64,000 bases of DNA from Pseudomonas putida NBRC 14164 (GTDB lineage: Bacteria > Pseudomonadota > Gammaproteobacteria > Pseudomonadales > Pseudomonadaceae): NCBI RefSeq assembly GCF_000412675.1, contig NC_021505.1, positions 552,501 through 616,500 of the forward strand. Direction: 5' to 3'. Position 1 is the stretch's first letter, and each line of letters begins with the position of its first letter. The translations under genes and the position numbers were made by a program. The notes beneath the pieces are model-generated. The model worked only from the letters and a program-made list of their open reading frames with translations, had not been told where the DNA came from and searched no databases. This document shows, one piece after another, positions 10,526 to 25,204 of the stretch.

Positions 10526-13500
10526 ATGGCTTACTCATACACTGAGAAAAAACGTATCCGCAAGGACTTTAGCAAGTTGCCGGACGTCATGGATGTGCCT
10601 TACCTCCTGGCCATCCAGCTGGATTCGTATCGCGAATTCCTGCAAGCGGGAGCATCCAAGGATCAGTTCCGCGACGTCGGCCTGCACGCGGCCTTCAAAT
10701 CGGTATTCCCGATCATCAGCTACTCCGGCAATGCTGCCCTGGAGTACGTAGGCTATCGCCTGGGCGAGCCTGCCTTCGATGTTAAGGAATGTGTCCTGCG
10801 TGGCGTGACCTTCGCGGTCCCACTGCGGGTCAAGGTGCGCCTGATCATCTTCGACAAGGAATCGTCGAACAAAGCGATCAAGGACATCAAAGAGCAAGAA
10901 GTCTACATGGGTGAAATCCCCCTGATGACTGAGAACGGTACCTTCGTTATCAACGGTACCGAGCGTGTGATCGTTTCCCAGCTGCACCGTTCGCCTGGTG
11001 TGTTCTTCGACCACGACCGTGGCAAGACTCACAGCTCCGGCAAGCTGCTGTACTCCGCTCGCATCATCCCTTACCGCGGTTCGTGGCTGGACTTCGAGTT
11101 CGACCCGAAAGACTGCGTGTTCGTGCGTATCGACCGTCGCCGCAAACTGCCGGCGTCGGTGCTGCTGCGCGCCCTGGGTTACAGCACTGAAGAAGTGCTC
11201 AACACCTTCTACACCACCAACGTGTTCCACATTTCCGGCGAAAAACTCAGCCTGGAACTGGTACCGCAGCGTCTGCGTGGTGAAGTTGCAGTCATGGACA
11301 TCCATGACGAAACCGGCAAAGTCATCGTTGAGCAGGGCCGCCGTATTACTGCGCGCCACATCAATCAGCTCGAGAAGGCCGGCGTCAAGCAGCTGGACGT
11401 TCCAATGGAATACGTCCTGGGTCGCACCACTGCCAAGGCCATCGTGCACCCGGCCACTGGCGAGATCCTGGCCGAGTGCAATACCGAGCTGACCACCGAT
11501 CTGCTGATCAAAGTCGCCAAGGCACAGGTCGTCCGTATCGAGACCCTGTACACCAACGACATCGATTGCGGTCCGTTCATCTCCGACACCCTGAAGATCG
11601 ACACCACCAGCAACCAGCTGGAAGCTCTGGTCGAGATCTATCGCATGATGCGTCCAGGCGAGCCGCCGACCAAGGATGCTGCCGAGACCCTGTTCAACAA
11701 CCTGTTCTTCAGCGCCGAGCGTTACGACCTGTCCGCAGTTGGCCGCATGAAGTTCAACCGTCGTATCGGTCGTACCGAGATCGAAGGTTCGGGCGTGCTG
11801 AGCAAGGAAGACATCGTCGAGGTCCTGAAGACCCTGGTCGATATCCGTAACGGCAAAGGCATCGTCGACGACATCGACCACTTGGGTAACCGTCGCGTTC
11901 GTTGCGTCGGCGAGATGGCCGAAAACCAGTTCCGCGTTGGCCTGGTGCGTGTAGAGCGCGCGGTCAAGGAACGTCTGTCGATGGCGGAAAGCGAAGGCTT
12001 GATGCCGCAAGACCTGATCAACGCCAAGCCGGTTGCGGCGGCGGTGAAAGAGTTCTTCGGTTCCAGCCAGCTGTCCCAGTTCATGGACCAGAACAACCCG
12101 CTCTCCGAGATCACCCACAAGCGCCGCGTCTCTGCACTCGGCCCGGGCGGTCTGACCCGTGAGCGTGCTGGCTTCGAAGTCCGTGACGTACACCCGACCC
12201 ACTACGGCCGTGTGTGCCCGATCGAGACCCCTGAAGGTCCGAACATCGGTCTGATCAACTCCCTGGCAGCCTATGCCCGCACCAACCAGTACGGCTTCCT
12301 GGAAAGCCCGTACCGCGTGGTGAAGGAAGGCGTTGTCAGCGACGACATCGTGTTCCTGTCGGCAATCGAAGAAGCGGACCACGTCATCGCCCAGGCTTCG
12401 GCCGCGATGAACGACAAGAAGCAACTGATCGATGAGCTGGTAGCTGTTCGTCACCTGAACGAATTCACCGTCAAGGCGCCGGAAGACGTCACCCTGATGG
12501 ACGTTTCGCCGAAGCAGGTTGTTTCTGTTGCTGCGTCGCTGATTCCGTTCCTCGAGCACGACGACGCCAACCGTGCGTTGATGGGTTCGAACATGCAGCG
12601 TCAGGCTGTACCGACACTGCGTGCCGACAAGCCGCTGGTAGGTACCGGCATGGAGCGCAACGTTGCCCGTGACTCCGGTGTCTGCGTGGTTGCTCGCCGT
12701 GGTGGCGTGATCGACTCGGTCGACGCCAGCCGTATCGTTGTTCGCGTTAATGACGACGAAGTGGAAACCGGCGAAGCAGGTGTAGATATCTACAACCTGA
12801 CCAAGTACACCCGTTCGAACCAGAACACCTGCATCAACCAGCGTCCGCTGGTGAGCAAGGGTGACAAGGTTCAGCGTAGCGACATCATGGCCGACGGCCC
12901 GTCCACCGACATGGGTGAACTGGCGCTGGGTCAGAACATGCGCATCGCGTTCATGGCATGGAACGGCTTCAACTTCGAAGACTCCATCTGTCTGTCCGAG
13001 CGTGTGGTTCAGGAAGATCGCTTCACCACCATCCACATTCAGGAACTGACCTGTGTGGCGCGCGACACCAAGCTTGGCCCAGAGGAAATCACTGCGGACA
13101 TCCCGAACGTGGGTGAAGCTGCACTGAACAAACTGGACGAAGCCGGTATCGTTTACGTGGGTGCTGAAGTCGGCGCTGGCGACATCCTGGTTGGCAAGGT
13201 CACGCCAAAAGGCGAAACCCAGCTGACTCCGGAAGAAAAACTGCTGCGTGCCATCTTCGGTGAGAAGGCCAGTGACGTTAAAGACACCTCCCTGCGCGTG
13301 CCAACCGGCACCAAGGGTACCGTCATTGACGTGCAGGTCTTCACCCGTGATGGCGTCGAGCGCGACAGCCGCGCCCTGGCCATCGAGAAGATGCAGCTGG
13401 ACGAGATCCGCAAGGACCTCAACGAAGAGTTCCGCATCGTCGAAGGCGCAACCTTCGAACGTCTGCGTTCTGCTCTGAACGGCCAGGTGGTCGACGGTGG

Positions 13501-14599
13501 CGCGGGCCTGAAGAAAGGCACCGTGGTCACCGACGAAGTGCTGGACGGTCTGGAGCACGGCCAGTGGTTCAAACTGCGCATGGCTGAAGATGCACTGAAT
13601 GAGCAGCTGGAAAAGGCTCAGCAGTACATCGTCGACCGTCGCCGTCTGCTGGACGACAAGTTTGAAGACAAGAAGCGCAAGCTGCAGCAGGGCGATGACC
13701 TGGCACCTGGCGTACTGAAGATCGTCAAGGTCTACCTGGCAATCCGCCGTCGCATCCAGCCGGGTGACAAGATGGCTGGTCGTCACGGTAACAAGGGTGT
13801 TGTCTCGGTAATCATGCCGGTTGAAGACATGCCGCACGATGCCAACGGTACTCCGGTCGACGTCGTACTGAACCCGCTGGGCGTACCTTCGCGTATGAAC
13901 GTTGGTCAGATCCTTGAAACCCACCTGGGCCTCGCGGCCAAGGGCCTGGGCGAGAAGATCGACCGCATGATCGAAGAGCAACGCAAAGCCGCTGAGCTGC
14001 GCGTATTCCTGACCGAGGTCTACAACGAGATCGGTGGTCGTCAGGAAAACCTCGCCGAGTTCACCGACGAAGAGATCCTGGCCCTGGCCCACAACCTGAA
14101 GAAAGGCGTGCCAATGGCTACCCCGGTCTTCGATGGTGCCAAGGAAAGCGAGATCAAGGCCATGCTGAAGCTGGCCGATCTGCCAGAGAGCGGCCAGATG
14201 GTGCTGTTCGATGGCCGTACCGGCAACAAGTTCGAGCGTCCAGTGACCGTTGGTTACATGTACATGCTCAAGCTGAACCACTTGGTGGACGACAAGATGC
14301 ACGCGCGTTCCACTGGTTCCTACAGCCTGGTTACCCAGCAGCCGCTGGGTGGTAAGGCGCAGTTCGGTGGTCAGCGTTTCGGGGAGATGGAAGTGTGGGC
14401 GCTGGAAGCATACGGCGCGGCATACACCCTGCAAGAAATGCTCACAGTGAAGTCGGACGACGTGAACGGCCGTACCAAGATGTACAAGAACATCGTGGAT
14501 GGCGATCACCGTATGGAGCCGGGCATGCCCGAGTCCTTCAACGTGTTGATCAAAGAGATCCGTTCGCTCGGTATCGATATCGATCTGGAAACCGAATAA
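10526..14599 (+). CDS. rpoB: DNA-directed RNA polymerase subunit beta
   Basis: A 1357-residue catalytic subunit. The rifampicin cluster ([11 protein letters not shown] from Q515, then [13 protein letters not shown]) carries the drug-sensitive residues, with Asp, His and Ser at positions matching E. coli 516, 526 and 531. Active-site lysines are K1082 and K1090 in [13 protein letters not shown]. It is co-transcribed with rpoC 64 nt downstream. A 1355-codon open frame on the opposite strand is a composition artefact. Confidence 0.99.
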   Translation: MAYSYTEKKRIRKDFSKLPDVMDVPYLLAIQLDSYREFLQAGASKDQFRDVGLHAAFKSVFPIISYSGNAALEYVGYRLGEPAFDVKECVLRGVTFAVPLRVKVRLIIFDKESSNKAIKDIKEQEVYMGEIPLMTENGTFVINGTERVIVSQLHRSPGVFFDHDRGKTHSSGKLLYSARIIPYRGSWLDFEFDPKDCVFVRIDRRRKLPASVLLRALGYSTEEVLNTFYTTNVFHISGEKLSLELVPQRLRGEVAVMDIHDETGKVIVEQGRRITARHINQLEKAGVKQLDVPMEYVLGRTTAKAIVHPATGEILAECNTELTTDLLIKVAKAQVVRIETLYTNDIDCGPFISDTLKIDTTSNQLEALVEIYRMMRPGEPPTKDAAETLFNNLFFSAERYDLSAVGRMKFNRRIGRTEIEGSGVLSKEDIVEVLKTLVDIRNGKGIVDDIDHLGNRRVRCVGEMAENQFRVGLVRVERAVKERLSMAESEGLMPQDLINAKPVAAAVKEFFGSSQLSQFMDQNNPLSEITHKRRVSALGPGGLTRERAGFEVRDVHPTHYGRVCPIETPEGPNIGLINSLAAYARTNQYGFLESPYRVVKEGVVSDDIVFLSAIEEADHVIAQASAAMNDKKQLIDELVAVRHLNEFTVKAPEDVTLMDVSPKQVVSVAASLIPFLEHDDANRALMGSNMQRQAVPTLRADKPLVGTGMERNVARDSGVCVVARRGGVIDSVDASRIVVRVNDDEVETGEAGVDIYNLTKYTRSNQNTCINQRPLVSKGDKVQRSDIMADGPSTDMGELALGQNMRIAFMAWNGFNFEDSICLSERVVQEDRFTTIHIQELTCVARDTKLGPEEITADIPNVGEAALNKLDEAGIVYVGAEVGAGDILVGKVTPKGETQLTPEEKLLRAIFGEKASDVKDTSLRVPTGTKGTVIDVQVFTRDGVERDSRALAIEKMQLDEIRKDLNEEFRIVEGATFERLRSALNGQVVDGGAGLKKGTVVTDEVLDGLEHGQWFKLRMAEDALNEQLEKAQQYIVDRRRLLDDKFEDKKRKLQQGDDLAPGVLKIVKVYLAIRRRIQPGDKMAGRHGNKGVVSVIMPVEDMPHDANGTPVDVVLNPLGVPSRMNVGQILETHLGLAAKGLGEKIDRMIEEQRKAAELRVFLTEVYNEIGGRQENLAEFTDEEILALAHNLKKGVPMATPVFDGAKESEIKAMLKLADLPESGQMVLFDGRTGNKFERPVTVGYMYMLKLNHLVDDKMHARSTGSYSLVTQQPLGGKAQFGGQRFGEMEVWALEAYGAAYTLQEMLTVKSDDVNGRTKMYKNIVDGDHRMEPGMPESFNVLIKEIRSLGIDIDLETE

Positions 14600-14663
14600 C
14601 ACGTGACGCGAAGGGGAGTGGGGCAGGTATTGCCCGCTCCCTGCTCCGCCAGGAGGAAAGGCC

Positions 14664-17600
14664 TTGAAAGACCTACTGAATTTGCTGAAAAACCAGGGTC
14701 AAGTCGAAGAGTTCGACGCCATCCGTATCGGGCTGGCGTCACCTGAGATGATCCGTTCGTGGTCGTTCGGTGAAGTTAAGAAGCCGGAAACCATCAACTA
14801 CCGTACGTTCAAACCTGAGCGTGACGGCCTGTTCTGCGCCAAGATCTTTGGCCCAGTCAAGGACTACGAGTGCCTGTGCGGCAAGTACAAGCGCCTCAAG
14901 CACCGCGGCGTAATCTGCGAGAAGTGCGGCGTTGAAGTTGCCCTGGCCAAGGTTCGTCGTGAGCGCATGGCGCACATCGAACTGGCCTCGCCGGTTGCCC
15001 ACATCTGGTTCCTGAAGTCGCTGCCGTCCCGTATCGGCCTGCTGATGGACATGACCCTGCGTGATATCGAGCGGGTTCTCTACTTCGAGAGCTACGTCGT
15101 TATCGACCCGGGCATGACCACCCTTGAAAAGGGTCAGCTGCTGAACGACGAGCAGTACTTCGAAGCGCTGGAAGAGTTCGGTGACGACTTCGACGCCCGC
15201 ATGGGTGCCGAGGCTGTCCGCGAGCTGCTGCACGCTATCGACCTGGAGCACGAGATCGGTCGCTTGCGTGAAGAGATTCCGCAGACCAACTCGGAAACCA
15301 AAATCAAGAAGCTGTCCAAGCGCCTGAAGCTGATGGAAGCTTTCCAGGGCTCGGGCAACCTGCCTGAGTGGATGGTCCTGACCGTACTGCCAGTACTGCC
15401 GCCGGACCTGCGTCCGCTGGTACCGCTGGATGGCGGCCGCTTCGCGACCTCCGACCTGAACGACCTGTATCGTCGGGTGATCAACCGTAACAACCGTCTG
15501 AAGCGCCTGCTCGATCTGTCCGCGCCGGACATCATCGTGCGCAACGAAAAGCGCATGCTGCAGGAAGCGGTCGACGCCCTGCTGGACAACGGCCGTCGCG
15601 GTCGCGCCATCACCGGCTCGAACAAGCGTCCGCTGAAGTCCCTGGCCGACATGATCAAAGGTAAGCAAGGTCGCTTCCGTCAGAACTTGCTCGGTAAGCG
15701 TGTTGACTACTCTGGTCGTTCGGTAATTACCGTAGGCCCGACCCTGCGTCTGCACCAGTGCGGTCTGCCGAAGAAGATGGCCCTCGAGCTGTTCAAGCCG
15801 TTCATTTTCGGCAAGCTGGAAATGCGTGGTCTGGCGACCACCATCAAAGCTGCCAAGAAGATGGTCGAGCGCGAGCTGCCAGAGGTGTGGGACGTTCTCG
15901 CTGAAGTGATTCGCGAACACCCCGTACTGCTCAACCGTGCACCGACCCTTCACCGTCTGGGTATCCAGGCGTTCGAGCCTGTGCTCATCGAAGGTAAGGC
16001 CATCCAGCTTCACCCGCTGGTCTGTGCCGCGTACAACGCCGACTTCGACGGTGACCAGATGGCCGTTCACGTGCCGCTGACCCTGGAAGCTCAGCTCGAA
16101 GCGCGTGCGCTGATGATGTCGACCAACAACATTCTGTCGCCAGCCAACGGTGAGCCAATCATCGTTCCGTCGCAGGACGTTGTACTGGGTCTGTACTACA
16201 TGACCCGTGAAGCCATCAACGCCAAGGGCGAGGGTCGCGTATTCGCCGACCTGCAGGAAGTCGACCGCGTATTCCGCGCCGGCGAAGCTGCCCTGCACGC
16301 GAAAATCAAGGTCCGTATCAACGAGACCGTGAATGACCGTGATGGCAGCTCGACCAAGAACACCCGTATCGTCGACACCACCGTCGGCCGTGCGCTGCTG
16401 TTCCAGGTTGTGCCGGCGGGCCTGCCGTACGATGTCGTCAACCAGCCGATGAAGAAAAAGGCGATCTCCAAGCTGATCAACCAGTGCTACCGCGTGGTTG
16501 GTCTGAAAGAGACCGTTATCTTCGCCGACCAGCTGATGTACACCGGTTTCGCGTACTCCACCATCTCTGGCGTGTCCATTGGTGTGAACGACTTTGTCAT
16601 CCCGGATGAGAAAGCGCGCATCATCAACAGCGCTACCGATGAAGTGAAGGAAATCGAGAGCCAGTACGCCTCCGGCCTGGTAACCCAGGGCGAGAAGTAC
16701 AACAAGGTCATCGACTTGTGGTCGAAGGCGAACGACGAAGTGTCCAAGGCGATGATGGCCAACCTCTCGAAAGAGAAAGTCATCGACCGCGAAGGCAAAG
16801 AAGTCGAGCAAGAGTCCTTCAACTCGATGTACATGATGGCTGACTCCGGTGCGCGGGGTTCCGCTGCCCAGATCCGTCAGCTGGCCGGTATGCGTGGCCT
16901 GATGGCCAAGCCGGACGGCTCGATCATCGAGACGCCGATCACCGCGAACTTCCGTGAAGGTCTGAGCGTACTTCAGTACTTCATCTCGACTCACGGTGCT
17001 CGTAAAGGTCTGGCGGATACCGCCTTGAAGACTGCGAACTCCGGTTACCTGACCCGTCGTCTGGTAGACGTTGCGCAAGACCTGGTTGTGACCGAGATCG
17101 ACTGCGGTACCGACCAGGGCTTGCTGATGACTCCGCACATTGAAGGCGGTGACGTTGTAGAGCCGTTGGGTGAGCGTGTACTGGGCCGTGTCATCGCCCG
17201 TGACGTGTTCAAGCCAGGCACCGAGGACGTCATCGTTCCTGCCGGTACCCTGGTAGACGAACAGTGGGTCGAGTTCATCGAGCTGAACAGCATCGACGAA
17301 GTTATCGTGCGTTCGCCGATCAACTGCGAAACCCGCTTCGGTATCTGCGCCAAGTGCTACGGTCGTGACCTGGCGCGTGGTCACCAGGTGAACATCGGTG
17401 AAGCTGTCGGCGTTATCGCTGCACAGTCGATCGGTGAGCCAGGTACCCAGCTGACCATGCGTACGTTCCACATCGGTGGTGCTGCAAGCCGTACTTCGGC
17501 TGCCGACAGCGTCCAGGTGAAGAACGGCGGTATGGTACGTCTGCACAACCTGAAGCATGTCGTGCGCGCCGATGGCAACCTGGTTGCTGTTTCGCGTTCC

Positions 17601-18863
17601 GGTGAGCTGGCCATTGCCGACGAATTCGGTCGTGAGCGTGAGCGTTACAAGCTGCCTTACGGTGCGGTGATTTCGGTCAAGGAAGGTGAAAAGGTCGAAG
17701 CTGGCGCCATCGTCGCCAAGTGGGACCCGCACACCCACCCGATCGTTACCGAGCTGAAAGGTACCGTGACCTTCGTGGGCATGGAAGAAAACATCACCAT
17801 CAAGCGTCAGACAGACGAACTGACCGGCCTGACCAACATTGAAGTACTGGACGTCAAGGATCGCCCTGCCGCAGGCAAGGAAATCCGTCCGGCAATCAAG
17901 ATGGTCGACGCCAATGGCAAGGACCTGTACCTGCCGGGTACCGACGTACCGGCGCAGTACTTCCTGCCGGCCAACGCCTTGGTGGGTGTTGCTGACGGTG
18001 CCCAGATCGGTGTTGGTGACGTTATTGCGCGTATCCCGCAAGAAACGTCGAAGACCCGTGACATCACCGGTGGTCTGCCACGCGTAGCTGACTTGTTCGA
18101 AGCGCGTCGTCCGAAAGAAGCCTCGATTCTGGCTGAAGTCAGCGGTACCATCGCGTTCGGTAAAGAGACCAAGGGCAAGCGTCGTCTGGTCATCACTCCG
18201 ACCGACGGTAGCGATCCGTACGAAGAGCTGATTCCGAAGTGGCGCCACCTGAACGTCTTCGAAGGCGAACAGGTAAACCGCGGCGAGGTTATCTCCGACG
18301 GCCCGAGCGATCCGCACGACATCCTGCGTCTGCTGGGTGTGAGCGCGCTGGCGAAGTACATCGTCAACGAGATCCAGGACGTTTACCGTCTGCAAGGCGT
18401 TAAGATCAACGACAAGCACATCGAGACCATCCTGCGTCAGATGCTGCGCAAGGTCGAGATCTCGGAGTCGGGCGATTCCAGCTTCATCAAGGGCGACCAG
18501 ATGGAACTGACTCACGTACTGGTCGAGAACGAGCGTCTCGCCGGCGAAGACAAGTTCATCTCGAAGTTCACTCGCGTGCTGCTGGGTATCACCAAGGCGT
18601 CGCTGTCGACCGAGTCGTTCATTTCCGCGGCTTCCTTCCAGGAAACTACCCGCGTACTGACCGAAGCGGCGGTAACCGGCAAGCGCGACTACCTGCGCGG
18701 CCTGAAAGAGAACGTCGTCGTGGGTCGTCTGATCCCGGCGGGTACTGGTCTGGCCTACCACAGCGAGCGCAAGCGTCGCCGTGAAGCCGACAAACCGCTG
18801 CGTGTAAGCGCCAGTGAGGTGGAAGCCGCACTGACCGAAGCGCTGAACTCCAGCGGTAACTAA
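14664..18863 (+). CDS. rpoC: DNA-directed RNA polymerase subunit beta'
   Basis: A 1399-residue catalytic subunit. The N-terminal zinc ribbon is CLCGKY...CEKCG. The magnesium-binding triad D460, D462, D464 is in [10 protein letters not shown], and the second zinc site is [13 protein letters not shown]. The start is TTG at 14664, set by AGGAGGAAAGGCC just upstream and the family N-terminus MKDLLNLLK. The gene ends before a large hairpin. Confidence 0.99.
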   Translation: MKDLLNLLKNQGQVEEFDAIRIGLASPEMIRSWSFGEVKKPETINYRTFKPERDGLFCAKIFGPVKDYECLCGKYKRLKHRGVICEKCGVEVALAKVRRERMAHIELASPVAHIWFLKSLPSRIGLLMDMTLRDIERVLYFESYVVIDPGMTTLEKGQLLNDEQYFEALEEFGDDFDARMGAEAVRELLHAIDLEHEIGRLREEIPQTNSETKIKKLSKRLKLMEAFQGSGNLPEWMVLTVLPVLPPDLRPLVPLDGGRFATSDLNDLYRRVINRNNRLKRLLDLSAPDIIVRNEKRMLQEAVDALLDNGRRGRAITGSNKRPLKSLADMIKGKQGRFRQNLLGKRVDYSGRSVITVGPTLRLHQCGLPKKMALELFKPFIFGKLEMRGLATTIKAAKKMVERELPEVWDVLAEVIREHPVLLNRAPTLHRLGIQAFEPVLIEGKAIQLHPLVCAAYNADFDGDQMAVHVPLTLEAQLEARALMMSTNNILSPANGEPIIVPSQDVVLGLYYMTREAINAKGEGRVFADLQEVDRVFRAGEAALHAKIKVRINETVNDRDGSSTKNTRIVDTTVGRALLFQVVPAGLPYDVVNQPMKKKAISKLINQCYRVVGLKETVIFADQLMYTGFAYSTISGVSIGVNDFVIPDEKARIINSATDEVKEIESQYASGLVTQGEKYNKVIDLWSKANDEVSKAMMANLSKEKVIDREGKEVEQESFNSMYMMADSGARGSAAQIRQLAGMRGLMAKPDGSIIETPITANFREGLSVLQYFISTHGARKGLADTALKTANSGYLTRRLVDVAQDLVVTEIDCGTDQGLLMTPHIEGGDVVEPLGERVLGRVIARDVFKPGTEDVIVPAGTLVDEQWVEFIELNSIDEVIVRSPINCETRFGICAKCYGRDLARGHQVNIGEAVGVIAAQSIGEPGTQLTMRTFHIGGAASRTSAADSVQVKNGGMVRLHNLKHVVRADGNLVAVSRSGELAIADEFGRERERYKLPYGAVISVKEGEKVEAGAIVAKWDPHTHPIVTELKGTVTFVGMEENITIKRQTDELTGLTNIEVLDVKDRPAAGKEIRPAIKMVDANGKDLYLPGTDVPAQYFLPANALVGVADGAQIGVGDVIARIPQETSKTRDITGGLPRVADLFEARRPKEASILAEVSGTIAFGKETKGKRRLVITPTDGSDPYEELIPKWRHLNVFEGEQVNRGEVISDGPSDPHDILRLLGVSALAKYIVNEIQDVYRLQGVKINDKHIETILRQMLRKVEISESGDSSFIKGDQMELTHVLVENERLAGEDKFISKFTRVLLGITKASLSTESFISAASFQETTRVLTEAAVTGKRDYLRGLKENVVVGRLIPAGTGLAYHSERKRRREADKPLRVSASEVEAALTEALNSSGN

Positions 18864-18874
18864 GTACAGGGCAG

Positions 18875-18947
18875 GGCCCCGGCAAGCCTCGCTCGGCCAT
18901 CGGTGACATGAATTGTTGCCGATGATCGGGCGAGGAGGGCCGGGGCC
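18875..18947 (+). terminator. Long stem-loop after rpoC
   Basis: GGCCCCGG (18875-18882) pairs with CCGGGGCC (18940-18947). Inner matching arms CCTCGCTCG / CGGGCGAGG and ATCGG / CCGAT extend the helix. The following tract is only TTGTCTTG, so termination may be partial. Confidence 0.7.
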
Positions 18948-18952
18948 TTGTC

Positions 18953-18981
18953 TTGACTGGGTGCAAGATCCTCCGTAGACT
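18953..18981 (+). promoter_or_regulatory. Promoter of the str operon (rpsL-rpsG-fusA-tuf)
   Basis: TTGACT (18953-18958), 17 bp, TAGACT (18976-18981), immediately after the rpoC hairpin. Downstream, TTGGTGAG and CTCGCCAA (about 18997-19019) form a small hairpin followed by TTTT, possibly a leader attenuator. Confidence 0.75.
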
Positions 18982-19074
18982 TTTGTACCCTTAAATTTGG
19001 TGAGGCTCCGTCTCGCCAATTTTTGGCTTTCTTGCAAGACAATAGAGTCGCAAGACAATCAGTGGAGCTAGTAG

Positions 19075-19446
19075 ATGGCAACTATCAACCAGCTGGTACG
19101 TCAGCCGCGTAAGCGTTCGGTCGAGAAATCCGACGTTCCTGCGCTGCAGAACTGCCCGCAACGTCGTGGCGTGTGCACCCGTGTGTACACCACCACGCCG
19201 AAAAAACCTAACTCGGCACTGCGTAAAGTATGCCGTGTGCGTCTGACCAACGGTTTCGAGGTTTCCTCGTACATCGGCGGTGAAGGCCACAACCTGCAAG
19301 AGCACAGCGTCGTCCTGATCCGTGGCGGCCGTGTAAAAGACTTGCCAGGTGTTCGTTACCACACCGTTCGCGGCTCTCTGGATACTTCGGGCGTTAAAGG
19401 CCGTAACCAGGGTCGTTCGAAGTACGGTACCAAGCGTCCGAAGTAA
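19075..19446 (+). CDS. rpsL: 30S ribosomal protein S12
   Basis: A 123-residue decoding-centre protein that helps set accuracy. K43 (TTTPKKPNS) and K88 (GGRVKDLPG), whose substitution gives streptomycin resistance, are both wild type. First gene of the str operon. Confidence 0.98.
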   Translation: MATINQLVRQPRKRSVEKSDVPALQNCPQRRGVCTRVYTTTPKKPNSALRKVCRVRLTNGFEVSSYIGGEGHNLQEHSVVLIRGGRVKDLPGVRYHTVRGSLDTSGVKGRNQGRSKYGTKRPK

Positions 19447-19552
19447 TCGGCCGTTTGCACACATCCATTTTTTTGAGTCGATAAGAGTAAGGTCGGGCAG
19501 GGGTCGTAGACCCACGTCCCGGGCTAACCTGAAGACCGTTTGAGGGCTTATC

Positions 19553-20023
19553 ATGCCAAGACGTCGTGTAGCAGCAAAACGTGAGATTCTGGACGATCCT
19601 AAATACGGATCCCAAATCCTCGCCAAGTTCATGAACCACGTGATGGAAAGCGGCAAGAAGGCCGTGGCCGAGCGCATCGTTTACGGTGCACTGGACAAGG
19701 TCAAAGAGCGCAAGAACAGCGACCCCCTGGAAATCTTCGAGAAAGCTCTCGACGCCATCGCTCCGCTGGTCGAAGTAAAGTCCCGTCGTGTCGGCGGTGC
19801 CACTTACCAGGTTCCGGTTGAAGTTCGTCCATCCCGTCGTAATGCTCTGGCAATGCGCTGGCTCGTAGACTACGCCCGCAAGCGTGGCGAGAAGTCGATG
19901 GCTCTGCGCCTGGCTGGCGAGCTGCTGGATGCCGCTGAAGGCAAAGGTGCTGCAGTCAAGAAGCGTGAAGACGTTCACCGTATGGCTGAAGCCAACAAAG
20001 CGTTCTCGCACTACCGCTTCTAA
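19553..20023 (+). CDS. rpsG: 30S ribosomal protein S7
   Basis: A 156-residue assembly-initiating protein of the 30S head that contacts E-site tRNA. The N-terminus [13 protein letters not shown] and the internal [14 protein letters not shown] are diagnostic. A 106-nt spacer separates it from rpsL; in E. coli S7 represses translation from the equivalent gap. Confidence 0.98.
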   Translation: MPRRRVAAKREILDDPKYGSQILAKFMNHVMESGKKAVAERIVYGALDKVKERKNSDPLEIFEKALDAIAPLVEVKSRRVGGATYQVPVEVRPSRRNALAMRWLVDYARKRGEKSMALRLAGELLDAAEGKGAAVKKREDVHRMAEANKAFSHYRF

Positions 20024-20053
20024 TTCAGGCATCAATCATTCTGCGAGGGCTTT

Positions 20054-22198
<2,145 letters not shown>

Positions 22199-22225
22199 TC
22201 CCCTTTAGGCAAGAGGTTCACTGTC

Positions 22226-23419
22226 GTGGCTAAAGAAAAATTTGATCGTTCCCTTCCCCACGTTAACGTCGGCACTATCGGCCACGTTGACCACGGTAAG
22301 ACCACTCTGACCGCAGCTCTGACTCGCGTCTGCTCCGAAGTTTTCGGTTCGGCAGTCGTTGAGTTCGACAAGATCGACTCGGCTCCGGAAGAAAAAGCGC
22401 GCGGTATCACCATCAACACCGCTCACGTCGAGTACAACTCGAACATTCGTCACTACGCTCACGTTGACTGCCCAGGTCACGCTGACTACGTGAAGAACAT
22501 GATCACCGGTGCTGCCCAGATGGACGGCGCGATCCTGGTTTGCTCGGCCGCCGATGGTCCGATGCCACAAACCCGTGAGCACATCCTGCTGTCCCGTCAG
22601 GTTGGCGTTCCGTACATCGTGGTCTTCCTGAACAAGGCTGACCTGGTAGACGACGCTGAGCTGCTGGAACTGGTCGAGATGGAAGTTCGCGACCTGCTGT
22701 CCACCTATGACTTCCCAGGCGACGACACTCCGATCATCATCGGTTCGGCTCGTATGGCGCTGGAAGGCAAAGACGACAACGAAATGGGCACCACCGCTGT
22801 CAAGCGTCTGGTTGAAACTCTGGACAGCTACATCCCAGAGCCAGAGCGCGCTATCGACAAGCCATTCCTGATGCCAATCGAAGACGTATTCTCGATCTCG
22901 GGTCGTGGTACTGTTGTTACCGGCCGTATCGAGCGTGGTATCGTCCGCGTTCAGGATCCGCTGGAAATCGTTGGTCTGCGTGACACCACCACCACCACCT
23001 GCACCGGTGTTGAGATGTTCCGCAAGCTGCTGGACGAAGGTCGTGCTGGCGAGAACTGCGGCGTTCTGCTGCGTGGTACCAAGCGTGACGACGTTGAGCG
23101 TGGCCAGGTTCTGGTCAAGCCAGGTTCGGTCAAGCCGCACACCAAGTTCACCGCAGAAGTCTACGTCCTGTCGAAGGAAGAAGGCGGTCGTCACACTCCG
23201 TTCTTCAAAGGCTACCGTCCTCAGTTCTACTTCCGTACCACTGACGTGACCGGTAACTGCGAACTGCCGGAAGGCGTTGAAATGGTAATGCCAGGTGACA
23301 ACATTCAGATGACTGTTACCCTGATCAAGACCATCGCAATGGAAGACGGTCTGCGCTTCGCTATCCGTGAAGGCGGTCGTACCGTCGGCGCCGGCGTCGT
23401 AGCCAAAATCATCGAGTAA
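22226..23419 (+). CDS. tufB: Elongation factor Tu, second copy
   Basis: A 397-residue EF-Tu identical in protein sequence to the copy at 5639-6832. The start here is GTG rather than ATG. Nucleotide differences are silent and cluster in the first few codons (AAAGAAAAATTT against AAGGAAAAGTTT) and the last few codons. One further difference was seen inside (22531 against 5944). That pattern indicates recent gene conversion. It ends the str operon in front of a terminator. The A/B naming is a convention. Confidence 0.98.
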   Translation: MAKEKFDRSLPHVNVGTIGHVDHGKTTLTAALTRVCSEVFGSAVVEFDKIDSAPEEKARGITINTAHVEYNSNIRHYAHVDCPGHADYVKNMITGAAQMDGAILVCSAADGPMPQTREHILLSRQVGVPYIVVFLNKADLVDDAELLELVEMEVRDLLSTYDFPGDDTPIIIGSARMALEGKDDNEMGTTAVKRLVETLDSYIPEPERAIDKPFLMPIEDVFSISGRGTVVTGRIERGIVRVQDPLEIVGLRDTTTTTCTGVEMFRKLLDEGRAGENCGVLLRGTKRDDVERGQVLVKPGSVKPHTKFTAEVYVLSKEEGGRHTPFFKGYRPQFYFRTTDVTGNCELPEGVEMVMPGDNIQMTVTLIKTIAMEDGLRFAIREGGRTVGAGVVAKIIE

Positions 23420-23435
23420 TCACTCGACCGATTGA

Positions 23436-23467
23436 AAAAGGCCTCCGCTCAGCGGGGGCTTTTTTTA
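23436..23467 (+). terminator. str operon terminator
   Basis: AAAGGCCTCCGCT and AGCGGGGGCTTT form a stem with one irregularity and a short loop, followed by a run of seven T (TTTTTTTA). It lies 16 nt after the tuf stop. Confidence 0.9.
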
Positions 23468-23472
23468 TTGGG

Positions 23473-23501
23473 TTGACACTAAATTGGGGCGTCTATAGAA
23501 T
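23473..23501 (+). promoter_or_regulatory. Promoter of the S10 operon
   Basis: TTGACA (23473-23478), 17 bp, TAGAAT (23496-23501), starting 6 nt after the terminator T-run. The architecture matches the tRNA-Tyr promoter at 5232. The leader to rpsJ is only about 55 nt, shorter than the E. coli S10 leader. Confidence 0.85.
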
Positions 23502-23561
23502 CACGCCTCCTTTTAGCGGGCGTAGTGCGTCCGTTGGGAACAGCCTGGAGTCTGAAATCCA

Positions 23562-23873
23562 ATGCAAAATCAGCAAATCCGTATCAGGTTGAAGGCTTTC
23601 GACCATCGCCTGATCGACCAATCCACCCAGGAAATCGTGGAAACCGCGAAACGTACTGGTGCACAAGTGCGTGGTCCGATTCCACTGCCTACCCGCAAAG
23701 AGCGTTTCACCGTTCTGGTCTCCCCGCACGTCAACAAAGACGCGCGTGACCAGTACGAGATTCGCACTCATAAGCGTGTTCTGGACATCGTCCAGCCAAC
23801 GGATAAAACCGTTGACGCGCTGATGAAGCTTGATCTGGCGGCAGGTGTGGAAGTTCAGATCAGCCTCGGCTAA
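23562..23873 (+). CDS. rpsJ: 30S ribosomal protein S10 / NusE
   Basis: A 103-residue protein of the 30S head that also acts with NusB in antitermination and binds the NusG KOW domain. [19 protein letters not shown] and the [12 protein letters not shown] loop are diagnostic. First gene of the S10 operon. Confidence 0.98.
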
Positions 23874-23953
23874 GACTTCGGTCTAGTCGTGTAACGCTCT
23901 GAAATGGGCGGCCATAGCGGGTGAAAGCCCCGTACACTCATGAGGTTTACAAC

Positions 23954-24589
23954 ATGACTATTGGTGTAATCGGTCGCAAATGCGGTATGACCCGCATTTT
24001 CACCGAAGAAGGTGTCTCCATTCCGGTCACGGTCATTGAGATCGAACCGAATCGCGTCACCCAGTTCAAAACTGAGGAAACCGATGGCTACCGTGCAGTG
24101 CAAGTCACTGTCGGCGAGCGTCGTGCTTCGCGTGTGACTGCCGCTCAGGCAGGCCACTTCGCCAAGGCTAACGTTGCCGCTGGTCGCGGTGTTTGGGAGT
24201 TCCGTCTTGAAGAAGGCGATTTCCAGGCTGGCGATCTGATCAAAGCTGAACTCTTCACTGCAGGCCAGCTGGTAGACGTTACTGGTCAGTCCAAAGGTAA
24301 AGGCTTCGCCGGTACCATCAAGCGCTGGAACTTCCGTGGTCAGGACAACACCCACGGTAACTCCGTGTCGCACCGTGTGCCTGGTTCCATCGGCCAGTGC
24401 CAGACTCCTGGTCGTGTGTTCAAGGGCAAGAAAATGTCCGGTCACATGGGCGCCGAGCGCGTGACTGTTCAGTCCCTGGAAGTAGTTCGCGTAGACGCTG
24501 AACGCAACCTGCTGCTCGTCAAGGGTGCCGTTCCTGGCGCTACTGGCGGCGACGTGGTTGTACGTCCAGCTGTCAAGGCTCGCGGTTAA
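23954..24589 (+). CDS. rplC: 50S ribosomal protein L3
   Basis: A 211-residue early-assembly protein reaching the peptidyl-transferase centre. The ATG at 23954 follows TGAGG and gives [16 protein letters not shown]; an upstream extension to 23921 lacks support. The central loop [26 protein letters not shown] segment (139-160) is intact. Confidence 0.97.
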   Translation: MTIGVIGRKCGMTRIFTEEGVSIPVTVIEIEPNRVTQFKTEETDGYRAVQVTVGERRASRVTAAQAGHFAKANVAAGRGVWEFRLEEGDFQAGDLIKAELFTAGQLVDVTGQSKGKGFAGTIKRWNFRGQDNTHGNSVSHRVPGSIGQCQTPGRVFKGKKMSGHMGAERVTVQSLEVVRVDAERNLLLVKGAVPGATGGDVVVRPAVKARG

Positions 24590-24601
24590 GGGGAAACTGA
24601 C

Positions 24602-25204
24602 ATGCAACTCAATGTAAATGACGCTCAGGCGATCGAAGTTTCCGAACTGACTTTCGGTGGCGAATTCAACGAGACGCTGGTTCACCAAGCAGTCGTGGCC
24701 TACATGGCCGGCGGCCGTCAGGGCACCAAGCAGCAAAAGACCCGTTCCGACGTGGCTGGTGGCGGTAAGCGCCCATGGCGTCAGAAGGGTACTGGCCGTG
24801 CTCGTGCTGGTACCACTCGTGGTCCGATCTGGCGTGGCGGTGGTGTAACCTTCGCAGCTCGCCCTCAAGATCACTCGCAGAAGCTCAACAAGAAGATGTA
24901 CCGCGCAGCTCTGCGCTCCATCCTCGCTGAGCTGGTGCGTAGCGACCGTCTGGTCGTGGTTCAGGACTTCGCTGTTGAAGCACCGAAAACCAAAGATCTG
25001 CTGAACAAGCTGAACGGCATGGGTCTGAGCGACGTACTGATCGTCTCCGACGCTGTTGATCAGAACCTGTACCTGGCTGCTCGCAACCTGCCGCACGTCG
25101 ATGTACGTGACGTACAGGGTTCCGACCCGGTCAGTCTGATCGCATACGAGAAAGTGTTGATCACTGTCTCGGCCGTGAAGAAATTCGAGGAGCTGCTGGG
25201 ATGA
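24602..25204 (+). CDS. rplD: 50S ribosomal protein L4
   Basis: A 200-residue exit-tunnel protein; in E. coli it represses its own operon and inhibits RNase E. The tunnel loop with [15 protein letters not shown] near residues 57-71 is intact, the region where macrolide-resistance changes occur. The stop overlaps the rplW start (ATGA). Confidence 0.98.

Noticed and set aside
10535..14602. A 1355-codon open frame antisense to rpoB
   Set aside because: It mirrors rpoB exactly. Highly expressed GC-rich genes often lack stops in one antisense frame, and the product has no recognisable motif.
14739..19058. A 1439-codon open frame antisense to rpoC
   Set aside because: Same codon-bias artefact; no ribosome binding site or domain, and rpoC is beyond doubt.
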